Positions 19,632 through 28,733 of a stretch of DNA of 64,000 bases are shown piece by piece. Location: the NCBI GenBank assembly GCA_963823895.1, contig CAWGNG010000030.1:248001-312000 (forward strand). Reading direction: 5' to 3'. The notes beneath the pieces are model-generated. The model was not told the DNA's origin. It ran no database searches and saw only the letters and a program-made list of their open reading frames with translations. Source of the stretch: G963675935 sp963823895. GTDB lineage: Bacteria; Planctomycetota; Planctomycetia; Pirellulales; Thermoguttaceae. Numbering within the stretch: the first letter of the stretch is position 1; every line of letters begins with the position of its first letter. The position numbers and the translations under genes were made by a program.

Positions 19632-20480
19632 TCATTGCTGGGAGGCTTTGACGATATCGGTCGGCGAGGATTTATCGACCGGGGTCTTCTTGTCAGAAAG
19701 CGACAAGACCGTTTCCACCGTCACGGCGCGGCAGTTGGTGCATTCGGCGCAGCGGAGGCAGTGCAAACCATCGAGGCGGCGCTCGGCCGGGCCGCCGTCG
19801 ACGCACAGACTCCGACAGTCGGCGCATTCGATGCAACGATCGCGATGAAAGCGAAGGAACAGGAATGAGACGTGATTCAGCAGCGAATAGATCGCGCCTA
19901 AGGGGCAAAAGAGCGTACACCACGGCCGCCAGGTGAAGAACATGGCGAGCACGATCAGAACCAAAATGGCGAGCTTCGTCATGCTCGGCAAAATCAGATG
20001 GGTCAGCGAACCTTCGATGGCCCCCGCCGGGCACAGACTGCAAAAGAACAACGGGTGCTTTTCACCCCAAAGAAACGGAATCACTAGCACGAACGCCAGC
20101 AGCACGACGTAACGCAGGTACCCTGTCCAGAGCGGCAGCCTGAACTTGGGCGTCGGCACTTTGGCGATCAAATCTTGCAGAAAGCCAAAAGGGCACGCCC
20201 AGCCGCAGATGAAACTGCCGAACGCCGCACCCAAAATCACCAGTACCCCCAGAGCCGCGAAGGGAATCGTGTGCAGCGCACTGAAATTGGCGATCACGCC
20301 GATCGGGCAGGCGAACATTGCGAACGGGCACGAGTAGCAATGAAACACCGGCCCGCACAAGTTGTGCATCCGCAGCGCCAGCGGATCGAGCCACGCCAGC
20401 AGGAAGCCCGACTGCACCAGCCAGCGCCATCGCACGAATTTCGCCGGTTTCGGTTTCTTGTTCTTGGCCATGGACACCAT
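19632..20480 (-). CDS. NapH/NosR-like 4Fe-4S membrane polyferredoxin
   Basis: About 280 aa. Several membrane segments carry CGPVFHCYSCPFAMFACPIG, CGWACPFGFLQDL, CSLCPAGAIEG and CTLFCPLGAIYS, the CxxxCP motifs of NapH/RdxA/NosR-type proteins. At the C-terminus two cysteine clusters (CIECADCRSLC and CLRCAECTNC) should hold [4Fe-4S] clusters. Such proteins pass electrons from the quinone pool to exported redox enzymes. It follows the small membrane protein by 18 bases and precedes the four selenoprotein genes, so it may be their electron donor (inference). GGAGG lies so close to ATG 20480 that ATG 20471 may be the true start. Confidence 0.88.
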   Translation of the reverse strand: MVSMAKNKKPKPAKFVRWRWLVQSGFLLAWLDPLALRMHNLCGPVFHCYSCPFAMFACPIGVIANFSALHTIPFAALGVLVILGAAFGSFICGWACPFGFLQDLIAKVPTPKFRLPLWTGYLRYVVLLAFVLVIPFLWGEKHPLFFCSLCPAGAIEGSLTHLILPSMTKLAILVLIVLAMFFTWRPWCTLFCPLGAIYSLLNHVSFLFLRFHRDRCIECADCRSLCVDGGPAERRLDGLHCLRCAECTNCRAVTVETVLSLSDKKTPVDKSSPTDIVKASQQ

Positions 20481-20498
20481 GACCTCCTATTATTTCAC

Positions 20499-20912
20499 TC
20501 ACGTGGGGCAGAGAGCGGGCCCCTTGTCGCCGCTGTACGTTCGCTTCAATTGCCCGGCGTGCTCGCCCGCGACGAGCCGCTCCAGCCCGCCTACGGTGAC
20601 GTCGCGAGTCGCATCCGGCTCCGAAATCACCAGCGAGATGAAATCGATCTGCGTGATCGTTCGCTTGATGACGGTTGGCCCGCCGAAGGGCATCCCGGGC
20701 GGAAACGGCGAGCGTCGGCCGGGCAACGAAGGTCCACCGATCGGCGGCCCGGGCGGCATCGGCAACGGCACGTCGATCTTCTTTGTCGTCGTCTTCTCGA
20801 CCAGCACCGGGATGGGGTGATACAAGATGCCTTCGACGAACACCACCAGGCCGGCAATCGCCAGCGCCGCCGGCACGATGCCTCGTCGAATGATCGCACC
20901 CACAACGCCCAC
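20499..20912 (-). CDS. Small single-span membrane protein downstream of selC
   Basis: 137 aa from a GTG at 20912. One N-terminal membrane segment (GIVPAALAIAGLVVFVEGIL) is followed by a Pro/Gly-rich stretch and a region ending VGGLERLVAGEHAGQLKRTY. No family recognised. It lies 26 bases after selC and 18 bases before the polyferredoxin gene on the same strand, so all three may be co-transcribed. Confidence 0.65.
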   Translation of the reverse strand: MGVVGAIIRRGIVPAALAIAGLVVFVEGILYHPIPVLVEKTTTKKIDVPLPMPPGPPIGGPSLPGRRSPFPPGMPFGGPTVIKRTITQIDFISLVISEPDATRDVTVGGLERLVAGEHAGQLKRTYSGDKGPALCPT

Positions 20913-20938
20913 GAGCGACCCCTCTCTGCTGACAGAAT

Positions 20939-21034
20939 TGGCGGAGGTGAATGGGAATCGAACCCACCTGGGACCCTTACGGACCCCACACTGATTTTGA
21001 AGACCAGGGGCACCACCAGGAACCAGTCACCTCC
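20939..21034 (-). tRNA. selC: Selenocysteine tRNA (anticodon UCA)
   Basis: 96 bases including encoded CCA. The 8-bp acceptor GGAGGTGA/TCACCTCC, discriminator G, 5-bp T stem around TTCGATT, long variable arm (TGGGGTCCGTAAGGGTCCCA) and anticodon loop CTTCAAA (anticodon TCA at 20998-21000) are the hallmarks of bacterial tRNA-Sec and line up with E. coli selC. It would be charged with Ser, converted by SelA and delivered by SelB; those genes are not in the window. The island begins directly upstream of its 5' end, so its promoter now lies in island DNA; a possible -10 (TAAAAT) is about 8 bases from the 5' end. Confidence 0.95.
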
Positions 21035-21037
21035 AAA
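20995..21037 (+). repeat. Island attachment site, left copy (43 bp, inside selC)
   Basis: A 43-base sequence covering the selC anticodon arm, D arm and 5' acceptor strand plus three bases upstream is repeated exactly at 60848-60890. This copy is part of the intact tRNA and sits 111 bases from the integrase start. Confidence 0.9.
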
Positions 21038-21148
21038 ATGGCATTTTATCTGGGTTATTGACGCTTCTTATGGGCTCTGCTATGCTTCGGGCTGTCTTCT
21101 ATTACACCCGTTTCATACACCAGTAAGCCCAATATCACCGAAAACGCC

Positions 21149-22312
21149 ATGACCAAGCCCCAGGCTACCACGCCGGCCAAGCCCCGTCCAGACTTTCCCC
21201 TTTTCCCTCACGCGGCAGGGTATTGGGCCAAGAAGGTCAAGGGCCGTCTCGTTTACTTCGGCAAGGTGACGACGGATCCAAAAGGCCAAGCAGCCCTGGA
21301 GCTATGGCTTGCCCAAAAGGACGACTTGCTCGCCGGGCGCAAGCCACGTGCCAAGAGGCCGGAGGAAGCGACGATCAAGGATTTGGTCAACGGGTTCTTG
21401 ACTCACAAGAAGAACCTCCTGATTGCCGGCGAGCTGACGGATTGGACGTTCCAAGAGTATCACGCCACGTGCGCCCGGCTGGTCAAGGCATTCGGCCGGG
21501 AACGTCCCGTCGATGACCTCATTGCCGACGACTTCCAAGCCTTGCGTGCCCAGGTGGCGAAAAAATGGGGCGTGCATCGCCTGAGCAACGAGATTCAGCG
21601 GGTGCGGTCGATTTTCAAGTTCGGGTACGAAGCGGGCATTCTCGATAAGCCGGTCCGTTTCGGTCCGGGGTTTAAGAAGCCTTCCGCCAAGGTCATTCGG
21701 CAGAACCGGGCCAAGGCGGGACTGCGCATGTTCGAGCGGGAGGAGTTGCTTGCCCTCTTGGAAGCCATGCCGCCGATCCAAAAGGCGATGGTCTTGCTGG
21801 CCGTCAATGGTGGGCTCGGCAACCACGACGTTGCCACGCTGCCGATGAAGGCCGTCAACCTCAAGACTGGATGGCTGACCTACCCGAGGCCCAAGACGGG
21901 TATCGAGCGGCGGATACCGCTCTGGCCGGAAACCATCGCGGCGTTGAACGCAATTATTGTCGACCGGCGCGAGCCGAAAGACCCTGCCCACAAGAATCTC
22001 GTGTTCATCAGCGTGCAAGGCGAAGCGTACATCAGCCAACACAGCGGGCACCGCATTGCCAAAACGATCCTATGGTTCGTGCGTAAGGCAAAGATCGAAC
22101 GGCAGGGCTTGACGTTCTACAGCCTTCGTCACACGTTCCAGACAATCGCCGAAGGCGTCCGTGATCTATCAGCCGTTCAAGCCATCATGGGCCATGCGGC
22201 AAGCGGCAGTGATATGTCGGCACGATACCGAGAACGAGTTGACGACGCTCGGCTCGTGGCTGTGACGGAGCACGTCCGGAAGTGGCTGTTCGGAGAACAG
22301 GAAGCCAAGTAG
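21149..22312 (+). CDS. Tyrosine recombinase/integrase of the island
   Basis: 387 aa phage-integrase family. An N-terminal SAM-like core-binding domain (DWTFQEYHATCARLVKAFG) precedes the catalytic domain. Visible catalytic elements: beta-hairpin Lys region PRPKTGIERRIPLW, box II YSLRHTFQT, IMGHA, and the nucleophile region SARYRERV. The first catalytic Arg, usually in GLR, is not apparent: the sequence is GLGNHDVATLP, a form I associate with planctomycete integrases. It lies 115 bases from the 5' end of selC and presumably recombines the 43-bp site. No clear ribosome site precedes ATG 21149. Confidence 0.93.
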   Translation: MTKPQATTPAKPRPDFPLFPHAAGYWAKKVKGRLVYFGKVTTDPKGQAALELWLAQKDDLLAGRKPRAKRPEEATIKDLVNGFLTHKKNLLIAGELTDWTFQEYHATCARLVKAFGRERPVDDLIADDFQALRAQVAKKWGVHRLSNEIQRVRSIFKFGYEAGILDKPVRFGPGFKKPSAKVIRQNRAKAGLRMFEREELLALLEAMPPIQKAMVLLAVNGGLGNHDVATLPMKAVNLKTGWLTYPRPKTGIERRIPLWPETIAALNAIIVDRREPKDPAHKNLVFISVQGEAYISQHSGHRIAKTILWFVRKAKIERQGLTFYSLRHTFQTIAEGVRDLSAVQAIMGHAASGSDMSARYRERVDDARLVAVTEHVRKWLFGEQEAK

Positions 22313-23194
22313 AGTACGAGTTGCCGTGAAGGTCGCCCGTCCTGTGGCCAAGCGTCTGTCCGCGGCCCGTTTCCATCCGCCCCGATCCGGGCGGCGAATC
22401 TCGCCAGCCGCGCCGATCGCCGCCACTTGGCTGACGATCACCCGGCCGACGCCGGCGACCAGACGCGAACGGCTCGCCGCGATGCTCACCGGGAATCAGG
22501 GCGACGAAAGCGGGCATGAAGCCGAGCGGGAAGCCCAACCATGACCAAGATATCGGCCCAGACCACGCCCGGCGCAGAGAGGGCAGCTAGCCCACGTCGC
22601 AGCGCGCCAAAAGCGATTCTGAGGCAATGCCTCGATAACGGCCGGGCCGGTATGGAGCATGGAGGTAAAGATGGGCCACAAGCCGGCGTTGAAGTTCAGT
22701 CTACGGCGCGCCAGTGCGTTCCAACGGCCCTGGACGGCTTCCGGGTCATCGAAGGGCGTCGGCGCTCGCCAACCCCTGTACCACGGTGCCAATTCCAGCG
22801 CCAGAATCGACGCCAACGGCCGGCGGTCGCGCTGCCCTCAGCCGGGACGGACGGCACTAAGGACAACGGCCGGGGTGCCACACATCTCGGCGTCGGAATA
22901 CGACCCCAACCCCCTCCCTTCGCGCGCACGACGCTACCCCGTGTTTTCGGTGAAAATTCATCGTCAAAAGCAGTTAAGATGCGCAATCTTCAAGCGGCAA
23001 TTTTCAAGCAAAATCGGTGAGTCCGGACGATGTTTCCGACTTACCCACGGCTATACTTCCACTGGAAAAACCCGCAAAAGGCACACGGTTTTGGGTGCAA
23101 GCAGGGCATCCTGATGCTGTAAAATGGGTTTTGGGAGGATTTGCGGAAAACCAGCACAGGATATACATTTCGGCGAGAAAGACGAGGAAAAGCA
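22313..23194. other. Gene-poor stretch after the integrase
   Basis: 882 bases without a recognisable gene. A minus-strand frame (22496-22816) has a Trp-rich segment and a plus-strand frame (23017-23211) overlaps the next gene; neither has convincing support. A possible -10 (GTAAAATGG) lies near 23118. Confidence 0.5.
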
Positions 23195-23680
23195 ATGCTC
23201 AGTTGTCTTGATGTCCTCAAAAACGACCGCGGCGGTTATTCATTGAAGGCGCCGCCCGGTCGGGAACGTGAATTGGCCGAAGAAATACGGAGCAACGAGT
23301 TCCGCAACCTGTCGCCTTTCGCGGGCCTGCTCATTCTGCAAGCTCGGTTGGAGGAGGTCGAGTCAATTTGCCTCACCGCCAGTATTCCCACCGCGAAGGT
23401 CAAGGGCGATCGGAGTCAGCCAACGGCGATCAAACGGACGGGCCGCATTGACCGTCTGCCCTTCGGCTGGCGGCTGCACCCGCATGACAACAAGAAACTG
23501 CTGCCCGACCGGGAAGAGCAGGAAACGATCCGCCGAGCCCAGTTCTTGGCCGCAGCGGGCGTGAGTCTCCGGGAAATCTGCCGACGGCTGGACCAGGAGG
23601 GTCGCGGGCGGCGAGGCAAGAAGTGGGAGGGAAGTCATTCCATCTTAGGGACGATTTTGCTCCGCAACAAGCAACCGTGA
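23195..23680 (+). CDS. Recombinase-domain (serine recombinase C-terminal-like) DNA-binding protein
   Basis: 161 aa from ATG 23195, chosen because GAGG lies about eight bases upstream. The C-terminal half reads RLPFGWRLHPHDNKKLLPDREEQ, then FLAAAGVSLREICRRLDQEG and SHSILGTILLRNKQ: the helical DNA-binding Recombinase domain that follows the catalytic domain in large serine recombinases. There is no resolvase catalytic domain; the N-terminus is novel. It may be a regulator or directionality factor, or the remnant of a recombinase. It stands alone beside the integrase. Confidence 0.65.
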   Translation: MLSCLDVLKNDRGGYSLKAPPGRERELAEEIRSNEFRNLSPFAGLLILQARLEEVESICLTASIPTAKVKGDRSQPTAIKRTGRIDRLPFGWRLHPHDNKKLLPDREEQETIRRAQFLAAAGVSLREICRRLDQEGRGRRGKKWEGSHSILGTILLRNKQP

Positions 23681-23940
23681 AGACACGGGCAGCCGTGGCG
23701 AAACAGGACGATTCTGCCGGTCCCCTTCGGTTGAGGGCAAATGACGGCGGGGAAACGGGCACTGTGTACACCCCATTCCGTGCCCTCGCGGCTCGTGGCG
23801 ACGATCAGGCGCAGGCGCGCGAGGCTACCTCGTTGGTGGTATGTTGTGAGTCCTGGCCGGCGCTGCCTCAAGCGCTCAAGGCCGGCATCCTGGCGACGAT
23901 CTGGGGGGCTGGCGCGAAGCACCGGCGTTTGCTGCTGCGG

Positions 23941-24759
23941 CTAGTACCCGAGTCCCTCGGCTTGGTCGAGGTCCGCTTGTGCCGGTAGGACATGCCACAA
24001 CAGAAATGCGCCCTGGGGATCTTTCGAGGCGAGGTCAATGGCATCGGCGAACTCGGCGATTGCCTTGTCGGGGTTGTCCTTCTCGAAGTGGGCACGGGCC
24101 CTGGGCACGCCGCCCGCCGCTGGCTTGGGAGCATGTTGCACTCCCAAGACACGCCGCGCCTTCTCCACCGCACTTGCAGGCATAGTTTCAAGTTGTTTCG
24201 AGAAAGCGTTCGCTTGCTCATCGTTTCTCAGCCATCTGAAAACACGTTCGAGAATCACGGACCAAGCCGCAACCTCATCGACCGACGGCAAACCCTCCGC
24301 AACCGACAGCCTACCACAGCGAGCCAATAACACGTATTGCCTGGCGTCGAAGGCGGCATCGCGTGCCCCCTGTGCGTCGCCGATATCCATCGCGCACCAC
24401 GCCTTGAAACAGGACAGAGTAGTATTTCTTCTTGCGCTTACGCTGATCGTCGGGTCCGCAAACGCGGGCAACTCCTTGGACACGCCCGCTGGCCCCTCGC
24501 TCGTCGCCACCGCAAAGAGAAAGTCGAAGACGAGTCCGGGCTCCCATCCGTTCGGTTTCAGCGCACGACGATACCACTTAATCGCCTCGTCCGCGCGACC
24601 AAGGCGCAAAAGACAGACTGCCATCCCTGCGGGTATCACTGGAACATCCCTAACGGCAGGACACTCAAGACACTTTTCGTACGAAACAAGCGCCTCGGCA
24701 AGTCGTCCGGCGCGCACCTCCGCGTTCGATTTCACAACGAGCATCGTTCCTAAGTCCAT
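23941..24759 (-). CDS. TPR protein, coupled to the kinase/TPR unit
   Basis: 272 aa of helical repeats (RAGRLAEALVSYEKCLECPA, RLGRADEAIKWYRRALKP, KDNPDKAIAEFADAIDLA). Its ATG (24759) lies inside the last codons of the preceding TPR gene (ATGGACTTAG), so translation is probably coupled. Alternatively it is the displaced C-terminus of one long protein. TPR repeats mediate protein-protein contact. Confidence 0.7.
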   Translation of the reverse strand: MDLGTMLVVKSNAEVRAGRLAEALVSYEKCLECPAVRDVPVIPAGMAVCLLRLGRADEAIKWYRRALKPNGWEPGLVFDFLFAVATSEGPAGVSKELPAFADPTISVSARRNTTLSCFKAWCAMDIGDAQGARDAAFDARQYVLLARCGRLSVAEGLPSVDEVAAWSVILERVFRWLRNDEQANAFSKQLETMPASAVEKARRVLGVQHAPKPAAGGVPRARAHFEKDNPDKAIAEFADAIDLASKDPQGAFLLWHVLPAQADLDQAEGLGY

Positions 24760-26633
24760 TGGCGCGGATCAAATGCCCGCAGGCCCGGTTGTCCTTCTTG
24801 TTGCGCCTGTCGCAACGGGGCCAAGGCGGTGAGAATTCGCTCCTGCAAGACTGACATTTCGCTCGCACGGCCACCCTCTGCCAAATACGTAAAACAAGCA
24901 TCCACAAAACTTATCGGCGGTGCAAGGTATCTCAAATGCCGATCCCACGCCTCACCTTTCAGGCCGATGCCAGAAGGATTCTTCGTGTCCGCTATCGCCT
25001 TTTGAACGTCCTCGACAAACAACTTGACTGCGCTGTGATACACCTCTTGGGCGACCTTCGTCTTGCCTTTTCTCCGCAGCAGTACCGCCAGGTGAGCGTG
25101 GAGATCAAATGACCGGGGGTGTTGCTTAATGCCCTCGTTAATAATTGCGATTGACTCGTCTGCGTCTTGCGAGCATCCCGCCAAGTTTAGGTAGCACGAT
25201 TCCCCCAACACCATGCCAAGAGCGCGTCGTGTCTTCAGACGCTCGATGTACTCCATCGGATCGGCCAGCATCAAGGGTGCGTCAACGCTGGTGCTTTCGT
25301 CCTTAACAAACTCCGACAACTCCGCTGATCGCGCAGCCAGTAACGCTTCGCGATGTTCGCCTAGCAGGTCAAGCAAGTTGATCAGCATGTGGTCTTGAAT
25401 TGGTTTGTAGGGACGCTTGCGGCATTCTTCCTTGACGAGCTTCCTAGCTTCTGCAAGCCTTCCGGTACTGATGTAAGCACGACCCAGTTGTTCTTTCATT
25501 TCAAATGAACCGAACCGTTGGCTCGTGCGCCTCGCGATCCCCTCTACGAGCACTTTGATTGCTTCATCGACCCGGTGCTGCCTCTCAAGAAGAGATGCGA
25601 GATTGGATTCTGGGGTTGAATCCTCGGAAGCGGGTAGCTTACAGGCCATGCGATAGACCCGCTCTGCGTCCTCAAATCGGCCTTGTTTCTCGTACCACTG
25701 CCCCGCATTCTCAAGCAAATTTGGGCTGGTCGGGTTGGATTTGATGCCGTCCAGAAATGCCTTTTCCGCAGTATGGCAATCACCGGCCCCCGTCGCGGCT
25801 TGTGCGTAGCTGCGGAAGGTCGCCGGATCGGCACGCCCCGCGCGGATCGATTCACGGTACCATCGCATCGCCTCGTTATAGTCACCTGTTCGGAGCTTGA
25901 GGCCCCCCAGTCGGCCCGCGATTTCTCCACCTGGGTCCTGCGAAAGCACGCTTCGCAAGGTCCGCTCCGCTGATTCAAACTCGCCAAGCCCGATCAATAG
26001 ATCGGCCATCCGACCAGCGCGCAGCAGGTCGGGCCCAAATTTTTTGGTAGCAAACTGGAGTTCCTCTACCGCAGTCTCTTCGTCGCTGAAGTACGCAATC
26101 AACTCTGACGCGAAGGGAAGATCGGGGCGAAGCGTCTTTGCCAAGCGCAACTCCTCAGTTCGAGCCTGTTTACTCAGTGGGAACACAACCTTCGGATCCT
26201 CTCCATATAGCACACGTTCCAATCGTGCCCAGTAGTGGTCGGGCTTAAGCAACAGACAGGCGGAGTAGTATTTGTACGCTTGGGTGAAATCATGCTTCTG
26301 CGCTCCTGTGATATTCCCCAGCCAGTAGAGGTCTTCGGCTTCCTTTGGATAAACCCGTTCTGCGGAGCGACGATTCTCCGCGGCCTCGCCTTTCCGCCCC
26401 AGTTGGTTGAGCACACCGGCCAGATACAGAGTAACGCTCGCATATCCCGGCGCAAGGTTGTGTGCCTGCTGGAAATCGTCCATCGCGAGTTTTCGCGAAT
26501 CGTCCTCGGAGGCGAATACCCGGCCCCGTTGAACAAGTGCCCACACCGTTTCCGGGTGAATCTTCAAGGCTTCCGTATAGGCGTCAATCGCCTCTTGGCG
26601 GTGGCGCTTGATGACATCGGGCAACCACATTGG
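24750..26633 (-). CDS. TPR-repeat protein, probable C-terminal part of the kinase
   Basis: About 627 aa of tetratricopeptide repeats from the first plausible ATG (26633, MWLPDVIKRHRQEAIDAYTE) to a TAG at 24750; typical units are QEAIDAYTEALKIHPETVW, GLGEFESAERTLRSVLSQDP and KQGRFEDAERVYRMACKLP. The frame is open well upstream and overlaps the kinase's last codons. Kinase-TM-TPR fusions are common in planctomycetes, and here the TPR frame resumes (AALETRFGNLIDRGDVALF) just where the kinase frame becomes meaningless near 26705. I infer a single-base frameshift between the halves. Confidence 0.75.
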   Translation of the reverse strand, partial: PMWLPDVIKRHRQEAIDAYTEALKIHPETVWALVQRGRVFASEDDSRKLAMDDFQQAHNLAPGYASVTLYLAGVLNQLGRKGEAAENRRSAERVYPKEAEDLYWLGNITGAQKHDFTQAYKYYSACLLLKPDHYWARLERVLYGEDPKVVFPLSKQARTEELRLAKTLRPDLPFASELIAYFSDEETAVEELQFATKKFGPDLLRAGRMADLLIGLGEFESAERTLRSVLSQDPGGEIAGRLGGLKLRTGDYNEAMRWYRESIRAGRADPATFRSYAQAATGAGDCHTAEKAFLDGIKSNPTSPNLLENAGQWYEKQGRFEDAERVYRMACKLPASEDSTPESNLASLLERQHRVDEAIKVLVEGIARRTSQRFGSFEMKEQLGRAYISTGRLAEARKLVKEECRKRPYKPIQDHMLINLLDLLGEHREALLAARSAELSEFVKDESTSVDAPLMLADPMEYIERLKTRRALGMVLGESCYLNLAGCSQDADESIAIINEGIKQHPRSFDLHAHLAVLLRRKGKTKVAQEVYHSAVKLFVEDVQKAIADTKNPSGIGLKGEAWDRHLRYLAPPISFVDACFTYLAEGGRASEMSVLQERILTALAPLRQAQQEGQPGLRAFDPRQWT

Positions 26634-26680
26634 CCGCTGTGCTGTGAGCGCGCGGAAAAGGGCTACGTCGCCGCGGTCAA

Positions 26681-27979
26681 TCAGGTTCCCGAACCGCGTT
26701 TCGAGGGCGGCTGCCCGGCGCGAATAGCGTCCTGCCGTGCCTTCGACACGACAACCGCACCCAGAATCACCGCAAGTAGAATGGCCGCTGTGAAAGCTGC
26801 CGCCCAAGGGCGACGACGGACTTGGCGGCCCACGCGACGCCATGCCGTTGCTCGCTTTGCGGAAACGGGGCGAAGATTCAGGTAGTTCCAAAGGTCCTCG
26901 GCAAGCGGCGCGGCCGAAGGGTACCGGTCGGTCGGCTTCTTCCGCAGACACTTGTCTACGATGGCTTCCAGTTCCCAGGGCACCTTGTTATCGACACGGC
27001 GCAGCAAGGGCGCTTCATCGGCAAGGATCGACTTGAGTAACTCCGCTGAACTGGAGCCGCCGAACGGCAACCGTAGCGACAAACACTCGAATAGCAGAAC
27101 GCCGAAGGAAAATACGTCAGAAGCAGGCGAGATATCGGCCACAGCGCCCCGTGCCTGCTCGGGGGAGGTGTACGCTGGAGTGCCAATGAAATCGCCCAGC
27201 GCCGTGGCTTTCGGCCCCTGGCCGACGCGGGCAAGCCCAAAATCGACGATTTTCGGTTCCCCCTCCGCGTCAAGGACGACATTGGAAGGTTTCACGTCTC
27301 GATGGACAATTCCGGCTCGATGAATTGCGGCAAGACCCCCCGCCACCTTTTCGAGCGTCTGAACTATCCATGTGCGAAAGCCTCGGTCGATGGTCGCAGG
27401 CCCCTCCGACCAACATCCGCACAACGGCCGCTGCTCCGGGTAAGCCAGGATTTCCTTGACCACAGCGCTCGCGGTTATGTCAGCGGGGGCGGAGCGAACC
27501 GCCTGAAGCACGTCGGCGAGAGTCGGCCCCGGAACGTACTCCATGACGATGTAAAGGCACCCTTCCTGCTTGCCCGTCAGCAGTACGGGAGCTACCTGTG
27601 GATGGTTGAGCTGCGCCATTGCGCGGGCTTCGACAAGGAACCGCTCGCGCAAGCGTTGCTCGGAGCCAATCTCTGGGTTACAGACCTTCAATGCAACGAG
27701 GCGACCCAAGGTCGCTTGGCGCGCCAGGAATACGGTTCCCATTCCTCCAGAGCCAAGCCGCCGTAGGATAGTGAACTCGCCGAGTTGCGATCCGGGCCGC
27801 ACCGCCTGCTCTTCGTGGCCTTGCAGCGAAGTGGCCGGCGTGCGCAGAATTCTGAACAACCCTTCGAGGCGCTCGTGTACTGCGATCGCTTCGGCCAATT
27901 CGGAGTCATTCCTGTCTGGCACATCCGCGCCAGACTGAATGGCCTTCATCAGTCGTTCATCAAGATCGTCCACACTCAT
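26681..27979 (-). CDS. Serine/threonine protein kinase with one membrane span
   Basis: 432 aa, PknB-like. Gly loop LGSGGMGTVF, ATP-anchoring ALKV, catalytic HRDVKPSNVVL, DFGLA and GTPAYTSPEQA are all present, so the kinase should be active. A basic stretch and one hydrophobic segment (AAFTAAILLAVILGAVVV, about residues 395-412) follow, then the frame ends after about 20 residues; the natural extracytoplasmic TPR part continues in another frame. The start overlaps the end of the sigma-factor gene by 20 bases. ECF factors paired with such kinases are typical of planctomycetes, where the kinase probably controls sigma activity. Confidence 0.92.
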   Translation of the reverse strand: MSVDDLDERLMKAIQSGADVPDRNDSELAEAIAVHERLEGLFRILRTPATSLQGHEEQAVRPGSQLGEFTILRRLGSGGMGTVFLARQATLGRLVALKVCNPEIGSEQRLRERFLVEARAMAQLNHPQVAPVLLTGKQEGCLYIVMEYVPGPTLADVLQAVRSAPADITASAVVKEILAYPEQRPLCGCWSEGPATIDRGFRTWIVQTLEKVAGGLAAIHRAGIVHRDVKPSNVVLDAEGEPKIVDFGLARVGQGPKATALGDFIGTPAYTSPEQARGAVADISPASDVFSFGVLLFECLSLRLPFGGSSSAELLKSILADEAPLLRRVDNKVPWELEAIVDKCLRKKPTDRYPSAAPLAEDLWNYLNLRPVSAKRATAWRRVGRQVRRRPWAAAFTAAILLAVILGAVVVSKARQDAIRAGQPPSKRGSGT

Positions 27980-28598
27980 GTTCGTGCTCGTCCTCCGGGG
28001 TCTGACGAAACACCTTGACGAGGGCGATCATCGCGCGCGCTGCCTGCATACGCACCGCATCGCCGGTTTTGTTCATGTCTTCGGCGAGTTCCTGGTAGCT
28101 TCGGCCTTCTAGCTTTGTGGCGATGATCAGTTCTCGGTACTCGTCTGGCAGTTGCGCAATAGCGGCTTCTAGCCGAGCGAGGTCTTCAGTAAGGGCAACG
28201 ACCTTGCTTGGGGTTGGGGCGGAGCCTGCTATCTGAAGCGGATTCGCAAACTCACCCGAACGCGCCGTATCCAGCGGAATCTCGTGATCCGGTCGGCGCT
28301 TCTGGGCGGCCCACCGGTCCGCTTCGTCTCTGATTCGGTTCTCGACCACCCGGTTGAGGTAATTGAGGAAGGCCCCTTCCGTGCGAAAGCTGAATTCGTT
28401 GATGTTGCGAATCGCGTCGATCATCACCTCTTGAACGATGTCCCATGACTCCACCTTCCGCCGCAAACCCTCGCCGAGTCGCGCTCGCACGGCGACCAGA
28501 ACTCGGGAAACATAGCGGTCGCACAACTCATTAAGGGCCGGTCGATTGCCCTGTTGGGCTTCGGCGACGAGCACCTTAGTGGTCCGAATGTCTTCCAT
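27960..28598 (-). CDS. ECF-type RNA polymerase sigma factor
   Basis: About 212 aa starting at MEDIRTTKV (28598). Region 2 is visible in RPALNELCDRYVSRVL, WDIVQEVMIDAIRNINEF and FLNYLNRVVENRIRDEADRW; region 4 in AAIAQLPDEYRELIIATKLEGRSYQELAEDM with NKTGDAVRMQAARA as its helix-turn-helix. It directs RNA polymerase to a small regulon. It is the first gene of the sigma-kinase-TPR operon; a small exported protein is transcribed divergently 135 bases away. Confidence 0.92.
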   Translation of the reverse strand: MEDIRTTKVLVAEAQQGNRPALNELCDRYVSRVLVAVRARLGEGLRRKVESWDIVQEVMIDAIRNINEFSFRTEGAFLNYLNRVVENRIRDEADRWAAQKRRPDHEIPLDTARSGEFANPLQIAGSAPTPSKVVALTEDLARLEAAIAQLPDEYRELIIATKLEGRSYQELAEDMNKTGDAVRMQAARAMIALVKVFRQTPEDEHEHECGRS

Positions 28599-28733
28599 GG
28601 CTTTGGCTTCGGTCTGATCGACCCGTGGCAAAAAACCTGAAAAAAGCGCGTTCGGTCCGGTTGGTGATTCCGCTAAAGACCATAACGGACGATGGGTCCG
28701 ATTTCAAGCCACCAGAAAAGAGGAGAACGAGAG

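Noticed and set aside
22541..23020. Plus-strand frame of 159 codons after the integrase
   Set aside because: Composition is not protein-like, no homology signature and no ribosome site.
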